Below the pieces are notes generated by a model. It saw only the letters and a program-made list of their open reading frames with translations, was not told the DNA's origin and did no database searches. A program made the position numbers and the translations under genes. Shown piece by piece: positions 29,501-40,385 of a stretch of DNA of 64,000 nt (its first letter is position 1; each line of letters opens with the position of its first letter). The DNA comes from Varroa destructor (lineage: Eukaryota; Arthropoda; Arachnida; Mesostigmata; Varroidae): NCBI RefSeq assembly GCF_002443255.2, contig NW_019211457.1, forward strand, positions 42,245,119 to 42,309,118, read 5' to 3'.

Positions 29501-31974
29501 TTTTTTCTCTTTTCCAATTTTACTGCATGGAGAAGACAAAAGCGGCGCATTCCGCCTTTCCATTAGTCTTCGCCTTTCTAATCTTTTGCGTTTCATAAAC
29601 GCAAGAACCTCGCTTCTGTTGTATTTTCGCACCCGCGGAGGCTTCGGCGTTGTTGCCGTCATTCGAGTCAAGCTAGCACCTTCTGTCAAAGGGACATACA
29701 TCGCAATTCCCTTACTTACAGTTTTTTTCGGCGGCGACGAATGAACTCGAGTGGAAACAAGAGGTTTTTTAGCCTGCTGCGTTGCTGGCCGTTGTTGCTG
29801 TTGTTGACACGGCATTTGATATTCCTCAAATAAAGGATCATTTAAATTTTCTACTCTATCTATATAGCTTGTAGAAAAACTATGAACGTTACAAGGCCCT
29901 ACGGACTGTCGTCCACTGTTTGACGCACTGATTGGCGGAATGCTATAAACTGGTGGGGTATGAGGTGTGGGTAGACCGCTTCCCGATGCTTCCGATCTGG
30001 CCTTCTCCATTGGAGACAGATTGGGTGATTCATACTCTTGCTGCTGCTGGAGTCCCTTCTGTATAACTGGGCTATCATTGACTGGCTTGAAACCCTTTCG
30101 GTTGTTGTTAGCGAGATGTGATGTAGCATAATTTTTCCATACAAATGCCTCTTTTATGCTCTTGGATTGCAACTCTCGCGGGGCTCCTTTCCGTGCGCGA
30201 ATCTGAGGTACCTTGGTGATCACGTGGTAGGTATTTACCAGTGGCTTCACCTGAAGCAGATCACTGCTTCGAGATCTTTTAGGTGATGGCGGCTTCTGTT
30301 TAGATGATTTCCGAGGCAAATCGCATTTCTTCGGTGAGGGGTCCGATTTCGAGCGACACAATCGTGGAGGCGTTGTTAATCCAGTGCTACGCTCACATGC
30401 CGTCGGAGTCCTTGGTGTTTGAGGACTTTCCAGAGGGGCTCCATTTATGTTGGGACTGCGTTGTGTTGTTGAGGTTCGTGATGACGGCGGCGTTTGTTGA
30501 CTACAAGTCAAGGGTGTCCTGGGAGTTTTAGACGGGGTACTTGCGCTCGGTGACCTACTCGATGCTCGTGGACTCCGTGAGGTGCTCGTGCAGGCCGCCA
30601 TACGAAATCTCGTGCCAGATTCAGTTCGAGATTGCTGTGGTGAAATGCTTGGTACTGAACAAATTTCATGCGAGCGGGGTCGTTGTGGACTACCCACAAA
30701 CGTCTGGGTACCGCACACCTGGCTCTCAATCATCACATGAGACTCATTAGAGCCCAGATTAGAAATCTCGGTAAGAGACTTTTCACATCGCAACTCCGTT
30801 TGCACAAAGCATGGCTGAGAACTACACGAGACCATAGTCTTAGCCGATACCTTTTTCTGTTGTACAACCTGCCTAGGTTGATATGGATCAACGTTAACCT
30901 GATCATCTTGCAGTCCTGCAGTGGTCTGCGTACGGAGTGCTTTTCGCCTTTTTTGACGTTCTATAAGCTCTAGGAGGCTCTTCGCGCCACGGACTGAAAT
31001 TAATCAATACGAATTTGGAAACACTGTTGACATAGCTGCACATTAACATTTTTTCATTACTGGAAGCTGCAACAAGGATTATTGTGCTTGTGCCTTTTGG
31101 CCAGATTTAGCAAAATATAGAAGCAGTTTCTTTGTATGAGAAAAGAAATGGATACGTTTTCATATTAAAAGCAAGCTGATTTCCAGGCAGTTTGGAATTT
31201 GAATTGAATTGTAATTAAGATTAATAAAAAAGTGTTTCCGAGAAATCAAAAATGCATGCTAGAAAGTTAACTAATTAAAATTAATTAATTTTTCTCAAAA
31301 ATTAAAAGAACTTGTTTTATATAATTACATGATCTAAGGGCTAAGCTATTTTTTGTTGCCGCCGAATGAGAACCCGGTTTATTTAAAGCGATTTATGTCA
31401 GTTAAACCTGTTACATTGCTAGCTGGAAAAAGCGCATCGTAAGATTAGACGCCCTTTTAATGTATTTGCGTATAATAATAAATGTAATCTAAAATATGTA
31501 TTAATTATTATTTTAATGACCATGCAATTTTGATGCTCAAATCGTTCACGTCTATAATTGTTAAATATTTCTTTCTTATTATAGCTTACATGATTTTAAA
31601 TTTGAATGAAAAGAGAACAACATATCTCGAATAGTTTGTTCCGAGGAACCTTAATATATTCTCAAATGACACCTCTAATAAGAATACCAAGTAGTTCTTT
31701 TTCCTTCCAAAACAGTCGGATATAACGCATTTTTCTCAAGCAAATAGTTCAAATACTCAAAACCCTTTTCTTATAGTGTTCTTATAATAATGAGCCTATA
31801 AATTAACGAATTTGAGAAGTGTTCCCTTCACTTAATTAGAATACTACGAAAAAATATATACTTATTCTTGGTCATTTTTTTATTATCCTTTTTGATGCAC
31901 AACTCACTTTTCTGCTGATGTCTTTCTTGTCCTGGGGGTATATTTTCCTCCAGGGTGTTTCCCAAGTGTGTCAT
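17413..31974 (-). CDS. CEP350-like centrosome-associated protein, 15 exons
   Basis: CEP350 is a large centrosomal/centriolar scaffold; in vertebrates it binds FOP (FGFR1OP) and microtubules and stabilises centrioles. Fifteen exons join in consistent phase to about 2224 aa (human about 3117). Family signs: a basic helix near residues 476-500 (KYNRSEVLAFMKRKRLERRR) like the vertebrate one; a KPPPPYTPP motif near 2010; and three C-terminal blocks in vertebrate order, one around LFDVAKETAEKMF, one from PLPPKEKQQAFIDALV to MDYIDFIMGK, and one EVREEEREWTEYTRCVEQV. Most of the chain is disordered, Ser- and charge-rich, with coiled coil across the junction near residue 1567. I see no CAP-Gly domain, which the vertebrate protein has. 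The chosen start is ATG at 31974-31972; exons further upstream cannot be excluded. Recognition rests on memory of the family, not an alignment. Confidence 0.78.
17768..17953 (-). CDS. CEP350-like, exon with conserved C-terminal block 2
   Basis: Acceptor CATTTCAG, donor GGCAA|GTGAGT. Encodes PLPPKEKQQAFIDALVGAVL and SRRMDYIDFIMGK. In the vertebrate protein this block lies immediately before the final helix. Confidence 0.8.
18663..18678. repeat. (TA)8 microsatellite at a CEP350-like splice donor
   Basis: Eight TA units on the plus strand, immediately followed by CCTGAA, which is the reverse complement of the exon end and donor TTCAG|GT. The donor positions +3 to +6 therefore come from the repeat. 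Confidence 0.85.
18680..18978 (-). CDS. CEP350-like, exon with conserved C-terminal block 1
   Basis: Acceptor CCATCATAG, donor TTCAG|GTATAT. Ends with LQYGEMLFDVAKETAEKMF, matching the vertebrate block around VFDLTKEIFEEIF. The donor is made by the edge of a TA microsatellite. Confidence 0.8.
19404..19595 (-). CDS. CEP350-like, exon with PPPPYTPP motif
   Basis: Acceptor TTTTTAG, donor CCTAAG|GTACAT, 64 codons in phase 0. Carries VWLSEGLADELSPISSLNGT and ends in NKPPPPYTPPK, a motif I associate with the C-terminal third of CEP350. Confidence 0.75.
19741..20904 (-). CDS. CEP350-like, longest central-C exon (residues ~1568-1955)
   Basis: Acceptor GATTTCAG, donor ATGAAG|GTAAAA, exactly 388 codons. 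Opens with coiled coil KREAKLVAEMKAALERERES, has a second helix EREIRQLEKLRKVL, then a long Ser/Glu/Lys-rich disordered region, and closes with a helical block (RMMERLVGEAIGDIF). An open frame of 164 codons on the opposite strand is a shadow of this exon. Confidence 0.8.
21752..21942 (-). CDS. CEP350-like, exon with coiled coil (residues ~1504-1567)
   Basis: Acceptor AATTTAG, donor ATTAAG|GTAAAT. Asn/Ser-rich start followed by a strong coiled coil (EKFVKYLERERQKIERRSEA) that continues directly into the next exon. Confidence 0.75.
22333..22646 (-). CDS. CEP350-like, exon (residues ~1399-1503)
   Basis: Acceptor CATTGTAG, donor AGCAAAG|GTGAAT, phase 1 out. Basic start with KLLNLLAKRKISQDKVGKEK, then a Ser-rich acidic tail. 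Confidence 0.7.
23302..23546 (-). CDS. CEP350-like, exon (residues ~1318-1398)
   Basis: Acceptor ATGTACAG, donor GCCTC|GTACGT. The phase-2 donor was chosen over GTGAAA four bases later because the next exon needs one base to complete a Ser codon. A more ordered block: VSALVEYMERGERLWEEHRS, then a hydrophobic Gly/Ala-rich stretch. Confidence 0.65.
24418..24720 (-). CDS. CEP350-like, exon (residues ~1217-1317)
   Basis: Acceptor GTCTTTCAG is strong. The donor is uncertain: GCCAAG|GTTGTA is used because it alone among nearby candidates gives the phase 0 needed next, although it is weak. Disordered, then an E/Q/K-rich stretch (DQQRERENENSDIEQETKDM). Confidence 0.55.
24883..25301 (-). CDS. CEP350-like, exon (residues ~1077-1216)
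   Basis: Acceptor ATTCTAG, donor GAAAAG|GTGACT, phase 1 in and 0 out. Ser/Thr/Glu-rich disordered chain with several RSRSS-like clusters. Confidence 0.7.
25738..25915 (-). CDS. CEP350-like, exon (residues ~1018-1076)
   Basis: Acceptor AATATTAG, donor AAAAG|GTCAGA. Has no ATG near its start and was found only by splice phase. Encodes an amphipathic helix ELRRSLQEAFDQIEQQSREM likely to be coiled coil. Confidence 0.7.
26321..27423 (-). CDS. CEP350-like, exon (residues ~650-1017)
   Basis: Acceptor TTTTGCAG, donor AAAAAG|GTATTT. The frame stays open 90 bases past this donor, but only this donor gives the phase 0 needed by the next exon. Contains two similar short helices, ARQVLRQLEVSEM and AKRVLKELDVTRR, about 130 residues apart, suggesting an internal repeat. 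Confidence 0.7.
27871..28119 (-). CDS. CEP350-like, exon (residues ~567-649)
   Basis: Acceptor ATTTACAG, donor TCAG|GTAGTT; phase 1 in and out. A compact helical, partly acidic segment including ELDRFTRLLNNFDRGVTDLL, more folded in character than its neighbours. Confidence 0.7.
29362..30993 (-). CDS. CEP350-like, long Ser/Pro-rich exon
   Basis: Runs from acceptor AATTTCAG to donor CATG|GTAAGT; enters with two bases and leaves in phase 1. Starts RGAKSLLELIERQKRRKALR, a charged helix, then about 400 residues rich in S, P, T and R with clusters of SPR and TPR, as in microtubule- or kinase-regulated scaffolds. Ends with a basic helix (about residues 476-500) resembling the vertebrate CEP350 segment. 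The intron after it is 1242 bp. Confidence 0.75.
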
Positions 31975-31988
31975 TCTTGCGACATATC
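31908..31988 (-). CDS. CEP350-like, exon with proposed start codon
   Basis: Bounded by acceptor TTATTACAG and a near-perfect donor AAAA|GTGAGT. The donor is phase 1 in the frame that joins the next exon. The proposed start is ATG 31974-31972, with A at -3; the frame is also open to the acceptor, so this could be an internal exon. The exon encodes MTHLGNTLEENIPPGQERHQ and a few more residues. A five-codon upstream frame (ATG at 31985-31983) ends in a TGA that overlaps the proposed start. Confidence 0.5.
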
Positions 31989-32953
31989 CTGTAATAATGG
32001 AATACACAGTACGTTTCCCACAAAAGATAACATTCACATGTTAACCGATAAACGAATAAAAAATGGCCTCCTACAGTACCTGGTGTACGTAGTGTGTGCA
32101 CATACCAAAAACATCGAATCGAAAGATCATTGAGATGAAGTTATCGAACCTGTATTTTATTTTTACAGTTCTGCGATACCCCATATCTGCTCGGGCCCAT
32201 CAGGACGCGTTTGCTCAAGCCGTCTATAATTGTTAGTCGACCCTTCAAGTACACGTGGTTAGATCGTGTACAGTGCGGGGTTGCTGTTTGAATATAACCA
32301 TTCCCTACCACACACGTACACATACAGAGTTGATGAACCAACCGTTGTCAAGAGAACCCCCCTTGTACAATGGGATTGGCGGGTCTCTTTTGAAACCCAA
32401 ATGCTCACGAATCTGACGAACCTAACTGTTGCTGGGACGTTGAATAAACACCGCTTCACGTTGCCCTTCCACACTCCCTGCACAGATTTCAAGTTACATG
32501 GTACAACAGTGTATCGTCAAAGGTACAACATAAAACGATTCGTTTATACGCAATTACCATATAGCAAACAGAATTTTCATTTAGAGATGCTCCCTCCAAG
32601 AGTCTGGCGCGTTTTCAAATCGCAAAAGAAAACAAACTCCCCTTGCTACTGGTCTGCCCACCGGCAGCATCGAGTAATGTCATGTCTAGTTGTCTGCTAT
32701 TGGGTTGATGTTTACTCACACCCTGGCAAATTTCTTTGTTTCACGAGGCATGTTGTGTGGAGCGGCACTTGTGGTTGCATTGCCTTATTTGTCTAGCTGC
32801 TAACAACTGCTGCGTGACAGTAGCGCGTCGATTCGTTAAACTTTTGTCTTCAATCATCTTTGGCTGGCGGTCATTTGGGTAAATCGTCGAAGCGTTATCG
32901 TGTTTGCTGCAATATCTGACAAGCGAGTGACAAGACTCCTTTAGACAGTCGTC
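31989..32953. promoter_or_regulatory. Shared upstream region between CEP350-like gene and CCT2
   Basis: About 980 bp separate the proposed CEP350 start on the minus strand from the CCT2 start on the plus strand. It should hold both promoters and both 5' UTRs, possibly with a non-coding first exon of the CEP350-like gene near 32.2 kb. No TATA box is evident at the CCT2 side. A 176-codon open frame on the plus strand (32266-32796) has no recognisable domain and is treated as chance. Confidence 0.55.
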
Positions 32954-33709
32954 ATGGCACAACTCGGTACCCTTAACCCCGTCCAAATTCTCAACCAACA
33001 GGCAGAAGAAGAAAAGGCAGAGAATGCGCGTCTGTCATCGTTCGTTGGCGCAATAGCCATTGGAGATCTACTAAAGTCCACGCTTGGGCCCAAAGGAATG
33101 GACAAAATTCTATTGTGCGAAACATCGCGTGATTCGAAAGTGGAGGTGACAAACGATGGGGCCACGATACTCAAGGCGATTGGTATTGATAATCCTGCCG
33201 CCAAGGTTCTCGTGGATATCTCGAAAACGCAGGACGATGAGGTTGGCGATGGCACAACCTCGGTTGCTGTCTTGGCCGCGCAGCTCCTACAGGAAGCTGA
33301 GAAGCTGGTTGGTATGCGATTACATCCGCAAACAATTATTGCCGGTTGGCGGAAAGCTGTAGTTGCGGCACGCGCTGCTCTTGAGGAATTCTCTCAAAAT
33401 CGCTCGAACGATGAAGCGCAGTTTCGAATCGATGTTCTTAATATTGCGCGCACAACCCTTGGATCGAAGATTTTATCTCAGCATAAAGACTTTTTTGCAC
33501 AGTTGGCCGTCGATGCCGTTATGCGTCTAAAGGGCAAATCTAATTTGGACGCAATTCACATTATCAAGAAACTCGGAGGAAGCATGCTTGATTCTCACCT
33601 CGAGCAGGGTTTCTTACTCGACAAAAAACCGGGCTTGAATCAGCCGAAACGTGTGGAAAAGGCTCAAATACTCATTGCCAACACACCCATGGATAGCGAC
33701 AAAATTAAG
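32954..33709 (+). CDS. CCT2: CCT2 exon 1
   Basis: Codes residues 1-252, ending TPMDSDKIK. It covers the first equatorial and intermediate segments and part of the apical domain. The donor is AAG|GCAGGT, a GC type. The alternative GT three bases further (G|GTTGCA) would be phase 1 and would put exon 2 out of frame. Confidence 0.93.
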
Positions 33710-35323
33710 GCAGGTTGCATTTAGCTATTGTGTTATCGAATTAGTTACTAGTTTCCAGTTGTTTCATAATTTGGATGGACAATCTTTGTTTGTTTTCATT
33801 GATGTAGGAAAGTTGCGGGGTAACTACTGACGACGAACATGTGATCGAAGTTTCTCGAACAATTAAAAGTTGCGTTTATTTTTGTTTCTTTTAGGTCAAT
33901 TCTTTCATAAATTTTGTGCTGCATGGTATGAATGAATTGTATCAATAAAAAAGTTTTTTTTGTGAATTGCTCTAAAAATGAGAGAGTTTACACGGGACCT
34001 GTTGCATCACTGTTTCTGTACTGCTTCAGACGAGTGTTTTAGTCGTGTGGTGGTGCTTAATGAGTAGATTTTTTTGTAAGACTGTAATCAATTTGGCTGC
34101 TTTCGACTCAATCAGGGCTCAGGACGAATGTTGTTGGCCCACGATTTCATATCGTTTAGAAAATTCGACACACGCTAAAGTAATGATGGAAGATCTAGCA
34201 AATACAAGTTATGTGGTTGTAGTTCTCTTAACATCTGTGGCCCGTGAGACATTACATGTTGACTATACATGTTCTCGCGGTATGTGTAAATGCTTTTTCA
34301 TTGGAAAATTAATTAAGATATTTAGGAAAAGGCGAGAACGAATTATTTAACTATTCTTTTATAAGATTTTGTAGGACTTAGATATGTATATGTCATTATT
34401 AATCATTAATCGATATTGGTTCTCGCTAAGTTTACAGAAAGCTTTGTTATTCCTCGTTTCACTTGCAGGTGTTCGGTTCCCGTATGAAGTGCGAGTCGAT
34501 CGCTAAGGTTGCTGAACTCGAGGATGCTGAGAAGCTAAAAATGAAACGCAAAGTGGACGCGATTTTAGCTCACAAGTGCAACGTGTTCATTAACCGTCAA
34601 CTAATCTACAATTATCCGGAGCAACTCTTCGCTGATGCTGGTGTTATGGCTATCGAGCACGCCGATTTTGATGGCATTGAACGACTCGCTTTGGTCACTG
34701 GCGGCGAAATCGTATCGACGTTCACCAGCCCAGAAAGTGTGCGGCTAGGTACGTGTGATGTTATTGAGGAGGTGATGATCGGCGAGGACAAACTATTGAA
34801 ATTCAGTGGGGTGCCGCTCGGGGAAGCCTGCACTATCGTGCTTCGTGGAGCCACCCAACAAATCTTGGACGAGGCTGAACGCTCGCTGCACGACGCTTTG
34901 TGTGTACTCGCATTTGTCGTCAAGGAGAAAAAAATTTGTTATGGTGGAGGTAGTGCAGAGATGCTGATGGCCGCAGCCGTCGACAGCGTCGCGCAGACCA
35001 CACCTGGCAAAGAGGCCCTTGCCATTGAGGCATTTGCTAGGGCGCTTCGCCAACTGCCAACAATCATTGCGGACAATGCTGGTCTTGATTCGGCACAGCT
35101 GGTATCGGAGTTACGTGCTGCACACGCCAATGGCCAGAGTACTTTCGGTATCAACATAGCTGATGCAAAGATTGACGACATGGAGAAACTCGGCGTAACT
35201 GAAGCATTCGTGGTGAAGCGACAAGTTTTACTATCGGCATCAGAAGCGGCCGAGATGATCTTGCGAGTAGACAGCATTATAAAGGACGCTCCCAGAAAGA
35301 GGGTGCCGGACAGAAGCCACTAA
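32954..35323 (+). CDS. CCT2: T-complex protein 1 subunit beta
   Basis: CCT2 is one of eight subunits of the cytosolic chaperonin TRiC/CCT, which folds actin, tubulin and other proteins using ATP. Exons 32954-33709 and 34469-35323 give 536 aa, against 535 in human. Group II chaperonin motifs are in place: LGPKGMDK (44-51), NDGAT (67-71), GDGTT (98-102) for nucleotide binding and hydrolysis, YGGG (410-413), and IIADNAG near 460. The C-terminus RKRVPDRSH parallels the mammalian end. The start ATG is in GTCGTCATGGC, a good context, and no upstream in-frame ATG with protein-like sequence exists. The single intron (759-760 bp, phase 0) must begin with GC to keep the conserved DKIK-VFGSR junction. 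No breaks are seen; this is surely a functional housekeeping gene. Confidence 0.97.
34469..35323 (+). CDS. CCT2: CCT2 exon 2
   Basis: Starts after TTTCACTTGCAG with VFGSRMK and codes residues 253-536, then TAA. It includes the rest of the apical domain, [15 protein letters not shown], and the closing equatorial segment. Confidence 0.95.
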   Translation: MFGSRMKCESIAKVAELEDAEKLKMKRKVDAILAHKCNVFINRQLIYNYPEQLFADAGVMAIEHADFDGIERLALVTGGEIVSTFTSPESVRLGTCDVIEEVMIGEDKLLKFSGVPLGEACTIVLRGATQQILDEAERSLHDALCVLAFVVKEKKICYGGGSAEMLMAAAVDSVAQTTPGKEALAIEAFARALRQLPTIIADNAGLDSAQLVSELRAAHANGQSTFGINIADAKIDDMEKLGVTEAFVVKRQVLLSASEAAEMILRVDSIIKDAPRKRVPDRSH

Positions 35324-36691
35324 AAGGACTAGGTAATTAGTAGGCATTCTGTCGTACTGTTGATTTTGCTAATTCGGTGTGCGTACCGTCTTTGCCTCAA
35401 GTAATGACCTTATTACTAGCAACAAAAAGAAACATCGAATCATCAATGAACACCTAACTTAATATGACCAACTTTCTTCAACTTTCATTGTGCACATGAT
35501 TATAAGGTGTACATGCTATCCTTTAAAAAATATGATTCGCCGCTTCGCTCTGAAAAAGGCGGAGCGAGAGGTTGCATTGTTGTTTAGGTGCCGTTAAATA
35601 TCCCTGTACGACTGAAAAGCCTGCTGAACCAGACTAGGGCTGCTTGACTGAGGAAAGCAGACTGACTAATGTATTGTGCATGCAGAGCCTTCGAGAGCCG
35701 GCTAATTATTTATGCGTGCATGGTCCAAAACGCTTCTGCTTAATTTTTATATTATTAAAAATAACACAAGCAAACAATCAACGAGTCCTCTTTTTACTTT
35801 AGAAAATTTTTTCATTTAAATAATTCGGCTACGCTCTAAGCGTATAAAAACAATAATATAGCAAGAAAAAAAAATAAGAACTTTGCGCTAATTTTGTTAA
35901 CACGAATTTGAAGAATACGGTATAAGTGTACTATTTTTCTGGGTCGCTTAGTATATACGATGCATTAAACTAGTAACGTTCATTGTTATTTGACTGATAC
36001 CCTTAAATTGATACTTGAATCAATATAGACACCCACAAAAATACGTCAACTAATAATTAAACAATCTTCTATCGAGTACCTTGCAAGCATGTAAATTATA
36101 TCAGGTGCAGGGTAGAGGCATAGACAGGACCCTGAACGGTGTTCTCATGTAGACATTCAAGAGCGTTCGGATGTATGTAGTTCTTCTTGATAAAAATTCA
36201 ATGTTACCTTGCCTAGTAATGCTTACGATTACTTTTTTTTATATTTCACTATGTTATTGATAATTTAATCTGTTCGGGCGTACCGCGTCTAGTTGGCTTT
36301 ATGAAGTTTGTGTGATTACTACATATAAAGACAAAAAACCCTTTTAAGTAGCGTAGATAAAGTGATGTTACGATAATAACGTGTATTTTTATTGCAACAG
36401 CTGCCAATGATCTAACTGAAGGTTAGTGTATGATTTTATATATTTTCTATATATATTTATTTAAGTGCGCATCCTCTCTCAAAAGTTGTTACTGAAGATA
36501 ATTTGATGCTTTGACGGAACTATTTGCAACCCATATATTTCAACAAGAGAAAGAGCGTAAAGCTGTCCGTTCTCGCTTTTTTTCATTATGAAGATAGGTC
36601 TCGGTTGGGTTTATCCTTTGAACAGATTTTGGTTTTTAAAGCGGTGTACCGAAAGTAAGCTGTATATATAGACAGCCGTCCGTGTGCACCG
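35324..36691. other. CCT2 3' UTR and intergenic DNA
   Basis: The first few hundred bases are the CCT2 3' UTR. The rest is AT-rich with many short A and T runs and no open frame of interest. A TATATATA sequence lies at about 36662, just upstream of the small open frame that follows. Confidence 0.5.
35754..35759 (+). terminator. Possible CCT2 polyadenylation signal
   Basis: ATTAAA about 430 nt after the CCT2 stop, in AT-rich sequence. No AATAAA was noticed nearer. Chance occurrence is quite possible at this composition. Confidence 0.25.
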
Positions 36692-36925
36692 ATGCGGAAA
36701 CCACTTGTACTGTTGCTGCATTTACTCTACTTCTTTCCAAACCGCTCTTCAACTATGTACGGTCTAGACGCGAAATGCAAGTCAGAAGGACTCGTATTAT
36801 ATTTGGACTCCCTGAGAAAGTTCACTAAGTTTAGCAGAAAGGCATCTGATCCGACGAACTTGCGTTTGTCTGCTTCTTCAGAGGAACAAGTATTCAATAA
36901 GGGGCGCTACGTGTTCAGACTCTAG
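36692..36925 (+). CDS. Candidate small secreted protein (77 aa), doubtful
   Basis: An intact ATG-to-TAG frame whose first residues, MRKPLVLLLHLLYFF, form a basic start plus hydrophobic core like a signal peptide. The rest is basic and polar with one cysteine, including LRKFTKFSRKASDP and ending RYVFRL. Dibasic or RK sites could mark a processed peptide, but there is no amidation Gly in the usual place. A TATATATA sits about 25-30 bases upstream of the ATG, which would leave almost no 5' UTR. An inverted repeat follows 30 bases after the stop. Frames of this length arise by chance many times in 64 kb, so I treat it as a candidate only. Confidence 0.2.
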   Translation: MRKPLVLLLHLLYFFPNRSSTMYGLDAKCKSEGLVLYLDSLRKFTKFSRKASDPTNLRLSASSEEQVFNKGRYVFRL

Positions 36926-36952
36926 CTATAGATATAAAAATTAATATAGAGG

Positions 36953-36981
36953 AAAACCAAATCGCTTTTCTATTTGGTTTT
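36953..36981. repeat. Perfect 10-bp inverted repeat
   Basis: AAAACCAAAT and ATTTGGTTTT pair perfectly around a 9-base loop. It is 28 bases after the stop of the candidate small secreted frame. It is AT-rich, not a histone-type stem-loop, and may have no function. Confidence 0.5.
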
Positions 36982-39722
36982 AAGGTATCATAAAGGTCAT
37001 TGTTTCAGATAGCGTATTTCAGATAGGTAAAAACGCACGTTATAATCCAACATAAACTAACATTTATAAAATCTTTAAATTTATTTTTATATCCTGTAGT
37101 ATATGAAGAGTACATGAAAGTCGACAAAACTGATCACATCGTCCTGACTTCTGCTCATCACTCTAATCCGAACTGCTGCGAAAACGTTGCTCCGTTAGGA
37201 CGCAGAAACTTAGGGTTTTTGAAAAATTAGGTGATCGCAATCAAAGGTGTGGCGAAAGCAAATCGAAGTCGGTAAATATATCACGTTGCATTAATTTGTC
37301 CGGGGTACGTAATGCGGCCTTAGCTTATCGCCCTAAATGCCCTTAAATCGTGCCGTCGCAATACTCATCTGTTGTCATCTGACCTATAGTTTGTGGCGTT
37401 GCAAAAAGCGATAAGGAATTCTATTTGGTTTATCTAACTATAGGGCATCAAAATCTTATTTTGATATTGGGGCCATACAGTTTATAAACAGGCCTATTAG
37501 CTATACCACGCGGCCACTATAGAACGTTTGCGATATTTCTTAGGTTCTATTAAATGTGGGCTTACCTCCCGCAGATTATAATACTAAAGATTGTTTTCTG
37601 CAACGTAACATATTTAAGGAACTCACTATAACGATATTTCAAAAGCATGAAAGATCATACTTGATCCTTGCATTGTGAAGCGCATAAAACAGTTTACCAG
37701 CTATAGATAATTGGTTTTTGTATTGTTGCTTTCACAGAGCATAACTGTAAAGAAAAAGCCACTTTCGTTAGGTGTCCCTGCGGTAATACATTTGACCTAA
37801 TTATCACATGATGTCAGACTTTAACAGTTTAAATTAAGTGAAGAATTGAAAGAAAAAGTGAATTAAGTGAAGATGATCTAATTAAAGAAGACGTAACGAT
37901 TTCATTGTCACTCTATACCATCTCTTAATATTTGGCCTAATTTAGATTAAAAATCAAACTAGTCGACGAACGTCACTGCTGAAACTAGTGGAGTTGCTAC
38001 TGAAAGCTCAGCTAAAATATGTAATATGAAACTTGCAGTGAGTGTTGAGCTTCACTTTAAATACGAAGCTTTTATTAGCTGAAAAATTCGTGTTGAGGTA
38101 CCCAGAGTTAACATCTATTAGGCAGATTCTCTCACAACGATATTCTCGCTAGTGATCAGTTCAACTTTTTTTAAACCCTTCCTCACTGCATCTGTACTTC
38201 TGAGGCTGGTGCCGTTAATATTTTTACATCTTGAATTTTAATTGACAAATAAGAAATGCCTACTGCTTTATATGTAGCATCTTCAAATATACCCCAAGGC
38301 AGAATAAAACAATTAATTGAAGAACCCCGTTTACCTTATAGACGTACCGTAACAAGCGATATTCAATTTGACGTTGCTAAGCAATGTCGGTGTTCGATCA
38401 GGTCGTTCATTAAAACAACCGGATCCTCTCTTCAATGAAAAACTGACGCATCAAGACGCTGACAACGGATCGTGATTACACTTGCAGAAGACAGCAGTTT
38501 AACGGTGAATCGCTAGAATACGTTACGTTGCGCATTACATTGAAGCCCTCAACAGTGTTCCCTGGCAAATTCAATTCCCGGCCTGTTTGTCTATTTTATT
38601 GATGAACTTTTCTATTTGTCCGGTTTCGGCTGCACTATATAATTACGTGCATTATGTATATCTTTTATTGAGAAACACTATTAGTTCAAAGAGATCTAGA
38701 ATTGCTTTGGTGTATATTGAAATTGGGCATAAATTATTCAAGCTTAATAGTGGGTTTACGCAGAAACCAAGCAGATGACCCCGTGTTTCCTAGGAGTTGA
38801 CCGCACCATCGATGTTAGATTCACTTTGAAATGGTTGAGGTGACGCATTACGTCAATTTCAGCCAAGTTAGGGCTTCTTAAAATGCAACCTCTCCTCCGT
38901 TCATTAGCCGGGTTATGTCTCAGATACGCTGTGGCGAAGCCCATGTCATTTTATAGCATAACTGTACTTCGATTCTATCCTTACGATGCATTTTGAAAGT
39001 TGGACCGGCCTGTGAAGCTTTTTAAAACAAAATGAGATCCTTTAATGTGCTCCGTCAATTTATTACACACGTCTTGAATTTCAAAGATTTGAGTGCCTTG
39101 GTATGACCTAATGCAATCGAAATACTTGGGATATTTAAGAAAATTGTTGTCGTTTTTGTAACTGAGACGATTTGTTTTCAGGCCAAAATACTAGAACATC
39201 GTAAATTATGTCTATATAAATGTAGGGAAAGTGCTTAACTGTAACGGAAAACGAAACCAGTGCAACTAGCAGGAATGGGTTATGTACCACCGGTAAAGTG
39301 GCAACCGGGTAATACCAAACCCACCTATGCTCGGTATCAAATCTAAGCCACATGAAGTTATTTAGGTTCGTGTAGAGTTTCAAGCTGGCATCCGAACCTA
39401 AACCAATGCTTAGCAGCGGTATTGGACGTGAATATTAGTCCGCATCTGATGTTGGATTAGGGAGAGTATTAGTAACAGACCGAGTCCCCGGTTAATCCCT
39501 GGGGTTAACTAAACATATACACAGATAAATTTGGGTGGCTATCTATTAAAAACATAACGAAGTGATAGCTGCGACATGGCAACAGACGATTTCGAACAAG
39601 CCGATGGGAAAACGGGCTTGATGGGGTAGGGTAACTGCTGTTAGATTGACTTATAGCTTACGTGAGGCTGTGAGACGTGTTTAACTTTGTGTCATGTTAA
39701 ACCAATAGCAAAACACCTAGAT

Positions 39723-39752
39723 AAAACGGCTGGTACCAAAACGGCTGGTACC
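39723..39752. repeat. Two tandem copies of a 15-bp unit
   Basis: AAAACGGCTGGTACC occurs twice head to tail, followed by a further AAAA. It is more GC-rich than its surroundings, and each copy contains the palindrome GGTACC. A recent local duplication is the simplest reading. Confidence 0.85.
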
Positions 39753-39927
39753 AAAAGCAAAGTTGGTTCAATAGTCGGTAAGCATCATTACCTTTATCAA
39801 CTTTTTGAGAATCGGGTTAAAATAAAATGCATTTGAAAAGCGCTAAGCAAGGTACGATATCTACTCCACGACCCTAAACGGGCTGTGATCATATTTACTT
39901 TGCTTTCAAACAAGACAGAAGAATTAT

Positions 39928-39933
39928 TTTATT
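39928..39933 (-). terminator. Likely polyadenylation signal of the acidic 152-aa gene
   Basis: AATAAA on the minus strand about 140 nt beyond the TAG at 40073-40071, at a normal distance for a short 3' UTR. Confidence 0.5.
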
Positions 39934-40070
39934 TAGCAATATAATTCATTTAGAAGAGAGAAATTCAGGAATACACGCAAGCAACCACGATCCACTACAT
40001 ACAGAAGCATCTTCGATTCTGACGGGTCCGTTAATGTCGTGATTGAATAGTCATACAGTTAATTGATCTA

Positions 40071-40385
40071 CTACCATAATTTAGAAATTCGGGACAAAAT
40101 GTCGCATGTTCCGGAAGTTGACTTCGAAGACGTCGATGTTCGGGAGGGACTTGATGCTCTTGAAGTTCCTTCCTGAGTCGTAACACTTGTAAAATCGTCG
40201 GATGTAGTTGTTACAATTCGAGGTCTAGAAGACCCCGAAGCTCTAGAAACCCGCGTTCCTGTTGACGACGTTGGCGAAATTCCGGATTTCTCTTCGTCGG
40301 TTTTCTCCTCGGTTCCATCCGTTTCTGTTGTTTCATCCGGTAGAACTCTTGCAGGACCAATTTCCAGAGTTGCTGTATCCGTTAT
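40071..40385 (-). CDS. Acidic protein gene, exon 2 (terminal)
   Basis: Open for 104 codons from acceptor AGCAG to TAG, starting ITDTATLEIGPARVL. Strong compositional bias (T, S, E, R) and clear codon-like regularity distinguish it from the surrounding AT-rich DNA. Confidence 0.65.
   Translation of the reverse strand: MTDTATLEIGPARVLPDETTETDGTEEKTDEEKSGISPTSSTGTRVSRASGSSRPRIVTTTSDDFTSVTTQEGTSRASSPSRTSTSSKSTSGTCDILSRISKLW

Larger units (their letters stand above)
36926..39927. other. Gene-free stretch
   Basis: AT-rich DNA with scattered short frames. A 60-codon frame at 38256-38438 and a 63-codon frame at 38587-38778 have no family resemblance. Nothing else is supported apart from the short repeats listed separately. 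Confidence 0.55.
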